This document shows, piece after piece, positions 4,883 to 8,882 of a stretch of 8,882 bases of DNA (its first letter is position 1; every line of letters starts with the position of its first letter). The stretch spans positions 1 to 8,882 of the forward strand of contig CAZLLV010000067.1 of assembly GCA_964560325.1 (NCBI GenBank), given 5' to 3'. The position numbers and the translations under genes were made by a program. The notes under the pieces are model-generated. The model saw nothing but the letters and a program-made list of their open reading frames with translations. It was not told the DNA's origin and did no database searches. The stretch comes from CAZLLV01 sp964560325. Lineage in GTDB: Bacteria; Acidobacteriota; Thermoanaerobaculia; Multivoradales; DATKCC01.

Positions 4883-6973
4883 ATGCAGGTGGAGAGCCCC
4901 CAGAGGATCCGCAACGTCGCCGTCACCGGCCACAACGACACCGGGAAGACGACCGTGGTCAGCGCGCTCCTGTACGCGAGCGGGGCGACCTCGCGGCTCC
5001 TCAAGGTGGACGACGGCAACACCCTGACCGACTTCGATCAGCAGGAGATCGAGCGGGGCATCTCGATCGGCATGGCACCCGCCTTCGCGGCCTGGAAGGG
5101 GCACAAGGTCAACCTGCTCGACTGTCCGGGCTACGGCATCTTCTTCACCGAGACGCGCGCCGGCATGCGGGCGGCGGACGCGGTGCTGCTCGCGATCAAC
5201 GGCGTCGCCGGCGTCGAGGTGAACACCGAGCGGGTCTGGCAGTGCGCCCAGGAGATGGACCTGCCGGTCCTCTTCCACCTCACCAAGATGGACCGCGAGC
5301 GGGCGGACTTCGAGCGCGCCGTGGCGGAGCTCGAGGAGCGCTTCGGCCGCGAGGTGATGCCGGTCCAGGTGCCGATCGGCGCGGAGGCCGGCTTCGAGGG
5401 CGTGGTCGACCTGGTCCGCGGCAAGGCGATCCGCTACGAGCGCGACGGCGACGGCAAGGGCAAGGAGGAGGACGTCCCGGCGGAGCTCGAGGAGAAGGTC
5501 GCCCAGTGGCGCGACCGGCTGGTCGAGGCGGTGGCCGAGTCGGACCTGGAGCTGATGGAGCGCTACCTCGACGAGGGCGAGCTGTCGCAGGAGGATCTCG
5601 AGGCGGCGCTCGCGAAGGCGGTGCTCGGGCGCCAGCTCTACCCGGTCACAATGGGCTCCGACCTGCACTCGATCGGCGCCTCGGCGCTGCTCGACACGAT
5701 CGTCGGCTGCCTGCCCTCCCCCGCCGACCGGGTCTTCCCCGCGACCGACCTGGGGGGCAACCCGATCGAGCTACGGGCCGACCGAGACGCCCCGCTCGCC
5801 GCCCTCGTCTTCAAGACCTTCAGCGACCCGTACACCGGCAAGATCTCGGTCATCCGCTCGATCTCCGGCCACCTCGACTCGGACTCGACGGCCTGGAACA
5901 GCCGCCTCGAGGATTCGGGCAAGGTCGGCCAGCTCATGCATGTCGAGGGCAAGCAGGGCAAGCCGGTCGACGAGCTGATCGCGGGCGACATCGGCGGCGT
6001 CGCCAAGCTCAAGAACACCGCCACCGGCGACACGCTGGCGGCGAAGGAGCGGCCGGTGAAGGTGGCCTGGATCGACGTGCCGGCGCCCGCCATGTCGTTC
6101 GCCGTCGAGCCGGAGTCGAAGGTCGACGAGGAGAAGATCGGCGAGGCGATCCACCGGCTGATCGACGAGGACATCACCCTCCACGTCAGCCGCGACCCGG
6201 ACACGCACGAGTACCTGCTCTCCGGCACCGGCCAGCTCCACATCGAGATCGCGGTGGCGAAGCTCAAGGAGCGCTACAAGGTCAACGTGCTGCTCCACCC
6301 GCCGAAGGTGCCCTACCGGGAGACGATCGGCCGCGCCGCCGAGGGGCACGGGCGGCACAAGAAGCAGAGCGGCGGGCGCGGCCAGTTCGCCGACTGCAAG
6401 ATCAAGATGGAGCCGCTCGACCGCGGCGGCGACTACGAGTTCGTCGACGAGATCTACGGCGGCTCGATCCCCAACACCTATCGGCCGGCCGTCGACAAGG
6501 GCATCCAAGAGGCGCGGGTGAAGGGCTTCCTCGCCGGCTTCCCGGTGGTCGACTTCCGCGTGCGGCTGCTCGACGGCCAGTACCACGACGTGGACAGCTC
6601 CGAGATGGCATTCAAGATCGCCGGCTCACTCGCCTTCAAGGACGCGATGGCGCAGGCCCGGCCGACCATCCTCGAGCCGGTGATGAAGGTCGAGATCCAG
6701 ACGCCCGAGGACCACATGGGCGACGTCATGAGCGATCTCTCCCAGCGCCGCGGCCGGCCGCAGGGCATGGACTCGGCGAACGGCCTGCAGGTGATCAACG
6801 CCAACGTGCCGATGGCCGAGATGCTCGACTACGCCCCGTCGCTCCGCTCGATGACCCAGGGCCGCGCGATCTTCCACATGGAGTTCTCGCACTACGAAGA
6901 GGTGCCGAAGCAGCTCCAGGAGAAGATCGTCCAGGAGTCGAAGCGGGCGCACGAGGAAGATCACCACCACTGA
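4883..6973 (+). CDS. fusA: Elongation factor G-like translational GTPase (EF-G2 type)
   Basis: The 696-residue protein has full EF-G length and domain order: G domain about 8-281 including the G' insertion, domain II about 300-395, III about 400-475, IV about 476-595 and V about 598-680. G1 is GHNDTGKTT (16-24). G2 is RGISI (59-63, Ser for the usual Thr). G3 is DCPGY (80-84, Tyr where canonical EF-G has the catalytic His). G4 is TKMD (134-137, Thr for Asn). These changes recall Thermus thermophilus EF-G-2 as I remember it. Domain IV keeps QSGGRGQ (495-501) and YHDVDSSE (567-574), whose His aligns with the translocation-tip His of E. coli EF-G, so ribosome binding looks preserved. The protein ends in EEDHHH. 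Canonical EF-G drives tRNA-mRNA translocation with GTP; the role of EF-G2 paralogues is less clear. No rpsL, rpsG or tuf lies nearby, which supports a paralogue rather than the main EF-G. Confidence 0.93.
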   Translation: MQVESPQRIRNVAVTGHNDTGKTTVVSALLYASGATSRLLKVDDGNTLTDFDQQEIERGISIGMAPAFAAWKGHKVNLLDCPGYGIFFTETRAGMRAADAVLLAINGVAGVEVNTERVWQCAQEMDLPVLFHLTKMDRERADFERAVAELEERFGREVMPVQVPIGAEAGFEGVVDLVRGKAIRYERDGDGKGKEEDVPAELEEKVAQWRDRLVEAVAESDLELMERYLDEGELSQEDLEAALAKAVLGRQLYPVTMGSDLHSIGASALLDTIVGCLPSPADRVFPATDLGGNPIELRADRDAPLAALVFKTFSDPYTGKISVIRSISGHLDSDSTAWNSRLEDSGKVGQLMHVEGKQGKPVDELIAGDIGGVAKLKNTATGDTLAAKERPVKVAWIDVPAPAMSFAVEPESKVDEEKIGEAIHRLIDEDITLHVSRDPDTHEYLLSGTGQLHIEIAVAKLKERYKVNVLLHPPKVPYRETIGRAAEGHGRHKKQSGGRGQFADCKIKMEPLDRGGDYEFVDEIYGGSIPNTYRPAVDKGIQEARVKGFLAGFPVVDFRVRLLDGQYHDVDSSEMAFKIAGSLAFKDAMAQARPTILEPVMKVEIQTPEDHMGDVMSDLSQRRGRPQGMDSANGLQVINANVPMAEMLDYAPSLRSMTQGRAIFHMEFSHYEEVPKQLQEKIVQESKRAHEEDHHH

Positions 6974-7049
6974 GCCCACTCGGTCGGGGAAGAGGCCAAC
7001 TCCGGAGGGAGGGCTGGTCCGCGAGCTCAGAATCCCGGAGGCCGGGCGC

Positions 7050-7745
7050 TCACCCCGCGAAGCGGTAGCCGATGCCGCGGACGGTCTGGAGGTAGCGCGG
7101 GACCTTGGGGTTCTCTTCGAGGCGCTGGCGGAGCCAGGCGACGTGCACGTCGACGGTGCGCTCGGCGGGCGTGGCGTCCTGCCCCCAGGCCTGGTCGAGG
7201 ATCTCATCGCGGGTGAGCGCCTCGCCCCGATGCTCGACGAACACGCGCAGCAGCTCGAACATCTGGTAGGTGAGGTGGACCGGGCAGCCGTGCCGCAGCA
7301 CCCGGGCCTCGCGGAAGCGCACCTCCACGTCGCCGAACCGGTACGGGTCCGGGGGCGGTACGGCGCCGTGGCCGGCCGGGCGGGTGCGCCGGAGCAGGGC
7401 CTCGATCCGGGCGAGGAGCTCGGCGGTCGAGAACGGCTTCGTGAGGTAGTCGTCCGCGCCGATCCGAAGACCGACCACGCGGTCGACCACCTCGCCGAGC
7501 GCGGTGAGCATCAGGATCGGCGTCTCGATCCCGGCGGCGCGCAGCTCGCGGCAGACCTCGAGGCCGCTCAGCCCGGGCAGCATCACGTCGAGGAGCACGA
7601 GGTCGAACGGCTCGGTCCGCGCCCGGTCTCGCCCCTCCGGCCCGGTGGTCGCCACGCGGAGCTCGTATCCGGCGGCACGCAGCCGGTCGCCGAGCGTCAC
7701 GATCACGCCCGGCTCGTCCTCGACCAGGAGGAGACGCCGCTTCAT
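7050..7745 (-). CDS. OmpR/PhoB-type response regulator
   Basis: The 231-residue protein is full length for the family. Receiver domain, residues 4-115: acidic pocket E9/D10, phospho-acceptor D53 in LLDVMLPG, T81, and K103 in the YLTKPF motif. After a short linker, a winged-helix DNA-binding domain (about 130-230) shows the typical LTYQMFELLRVFVEH, AERTVDVHVAWLRQRLE and QTVRGIGYRF stretches. It should bind DNA as a dimer when phosphorylated by the partner kinase. Its ATG overlaps the kinase stop codon as ATGA (7742-7745), and GGGAGGG on the minus strand precedes it inside the end of the kinase gene, so the two are translationally coupled. Its 3' end converges on the EF-G2 gene with 76 bp between stops and no clear terminator. 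The target genes are unknown. Confidence 0.97.
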   Translation of the reverse strand: MKRRLLLVEDEPGVIVTLGDRLRAAGYELRVATTGPEGRDRARTEPFDLVLLDVMLPGLSGLEVCRELRAAGIETPILMLTALGEVVDRVVGLRIGADDYLTKPFSTAELLARIEALLRRTRPAGHGAVPPPDPYRFGDVEVRFREARVLRHGCPVHLTYQMFELLRVFVEHRGEALTRDEILDQAWGQDATPAERTVDVHVAWLRQRLEENPKVPRYLQTVRGIGYRFAG

Positions 7746-8882
7746 CCGCCACCCTCCCCGCCCCGTCCCGGACCGTGCGCCCGGGGCAGGTGCAGGACGA
7801 AGAGAGCACCGCCCTCGGACGCTCTCTCGACCGCGACCCGCCCACCGTGGGCGCGGGCGACGTCGTGCACCACGGCGAGCCCGAGACCGCTGCCCTCCAC
7901 CGGCCCGGCCCGCGAGCCGCGCACGTAGGGCTCGAAGATCCGCTCCGCCTCCCGCGGGTCGATCCCAGGCCCGCGGTCGGTGATCTCGATCCGCACGTGG
8001 CGGCCGCGCTCGGCGATGGCGATCCGCAGCCAGCGCCCCGACCGGCCGTACTTGAGAGCGTTCGAGACCAGGTTGAGAAGGGCCGAGCGCAGCGCCTGCC
8101 GGTCACCCACGACCTCGACCGCGTGTGCCGGCAGGGAGCGCTCGACGGTGAAGCCGGCCTCGTCCAGGCCGGGCCGTGCGGTCGCGAGCACGTCCTCGAC
8201 CAGCGCCACGACATCGACCGGGTGCGGTTCCGGCGCCGCGACTCCGGAGCGGCGGCGTGCGAGCCGGAGGACGTTCTCGACCATGTCGTGCAGGCGGCGC
8301 GTCTCGCGCTGGATCAAGCGACCGTACCCCCGGACCTCGTCGTCCCCGCTCACGATCGCATCGGCGAGGTTGTCCCCGGCGCTCGACAGGACGGTGAGCG
8401 GCGTGCGCAGCTCGTGCGAGACGCGGGCGAGCTGCTCGAGCTGCTGGCGGGCCGCGCGCTGCGTGCGGCGGGTGGCGAAAGTGAGCATCCCCAGGCTGGT
8501 CACGAGCAGCGCCAGCAGCCCGAAGCCGGCCGCCGCCTTGCGCGCCTTCGTCCGGGCGACCTCGGCGGGGATCGGGACATCGCTGTACCGCACCAGGACG
8601 CGCCAGTGCCCGCGGTTGTAGAGCAGGTCGTGCAGCTCGTCGAACCACTGCGGCTCCGCCGGCGACGTAGCGCCCAGGACGGAAGGAGGGCCGGTCCGGC
8701 CGCCCGTCCCCGGCTCGGCCCCCGGGACATCGCCCCACGGCACCAGGCCGTACTGGATGTCGAAGCGGCCGAACTCCGACGCCCGCTCGACCTCGCCGGT
8801 CGTGTACAGCACGCGATCGCTCCCGGTCTCCGCCACCGCCACCTCGGTGGTCTGGAAGGAGGGCCGCGGCATGAACCGCTCG
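7742..8882 (-). CDS. Sensor histidine kinase, 5' end beyond the window
   Basis: The visible frame enters from the right edge; the residues ERF precede an internal ATG at 8872, so that Met is probably not the start. Numbering from it: an extracytoplasmic sensor part (1-112, unrecognised), a membrane helix (about 114-133), then the H-box SHELRTPLT with phospho-acceptor H153. The ATPase domain has N-box LLNLVSNALKYG (N271), G1 box DRGPGID (299-305), F-box IFEPYVRG and G2 box GSGLGLA. All catalytic boxes are intact. A first membrane helix or signal sequence is expected upstream, outside the window, to place the sensor part outside the cell. The C-terminus is a Gly-rich tail, HGPGRGGEGGG, partly overlapping the regulator's ribosome binding site. 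It pairs with the regulator encoded next. The sensed signal cannot be inferred. Confidence 0.95.
   Translation of the reverse strand, partial: ERFMPRPSFQTTEVAVAETGSDRVLYTTGEVERASEFGRFDIQYGLVPWGDVPGAEPGTGGRTGPPSVLGATSPAEPQWFDELHDLLYNRGHWRVLVRYSDVPIPAEVARTKARKAAAGFGLLALLVTSLGMLTFATRRTQRAARQQLEQLARVSHELRTPLTVLSSAGDNLADAIVSGDDEVRGYGRLIQRETRRLHDMVENVLRLARRRSGVAAPEPHPVDVVALVEDVLATARPGLDEAGFTVERSLPAHAVEVVGDRQALRSALLNLVSNALKYGRSGRWLRIAIAERGRHVRIEITDRGPGIDPREAERIFEPYVRGSRAGPVEGSGLGLAVVHDVARAHGGRVAVERASEGGALFVLHLPRAHGPGRGGEGGG

Noticed and set aside
4681..5022. An N-terminal extension of kinase 2 by 114 residues
   Set aside because: The frame is open, but it would overlap the EF-G2 promoter, ribosome binding site and start in antisense. 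The added sequence has no domain, and the ATG at 4680 fits the usual kinase start.
7034..7046. CCCGG-AGG-CCGGG hairpin between the convergent EF-G2 and regulator genes as a terminator
   Set aside because: The stem is only 5 bp, with a 3-nt loop and no T-tract on either strand, so it does not support a terminator call.
5242..7068. A 608-codon plus-strand open frame overlapping EF-G2
   Set aside because: It is the shifted-frame shadow of the EF-G2 gene, a Gly/Arg/Pro-rich translation without motifs.

Overview
The window is GC-rich, about 70% by eye, and its layout is bacterial: tightly packed genes, Shine-Dalgarno sites and a 4-base stop/start overlap. Two transmembrane Hanks-type Ser/Thr kinases, an EF-G paralogue of the EF-G2 type and an OmpR-type two-component pair suggest a soil or sediment lineage such as Acidobacteriota. 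Myxococcota, Gemmatimonadota or a similar high-GC phylum is also possible. No marker gene here settles this.

Bases 1-861 are accessory DNA without an intact gene. They hold two copies of a palindromic repeat of about 200 bp in opposite orientation (1-207 and 585-802). Each copy is bounded by perfect terminal inverted repeats, and the arm sequences differ between copies yet stay self-complementary within each. Between the copies lies the 3' part of a ribbon-helix-helix (RelB-like) antitoxin gene, about 236-451, whose 5' end is missing, plus an 8-bp hairpin. A dense run of six C-tracts (807-832; G-tracts on the minus strand) lies between the second repeat and the first kinase stop codon. Nothing recognisable was found at 452-535 or 558-584.

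Bases 862-4680 carry two minus-strand kinase genes separated by 27 bp, so probably one operon. Both have the order cytoplasmic kinase, one membrane helix, TPR-like helices, then a C-terminal domain shared by the two and not recognised by me. A 202-bp divergent intergenic region follows, with candidate promoters in both directions and a perfect AAGGAGGT ribosome binding site. Bases 4883-6973 (plus strand) encode the EF-G2-type translation GTPase. It has a normal ribosome-contacting domain IV but altered G3 and G4 motifs in its GTPase domain.

Bases 7050-8882 (minus strand, convergent with the EF-G2 gene) hold a sensor histidine kinase, cut by the right edge, followed by its response regulator with an ATGA overlap. 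The window therefore combines signal transduction (two Ser/Thr kinases and a two-component system) with a translation factor. A functional link between the kinases and EF-G2 is inferred only from their divergent arrangement.
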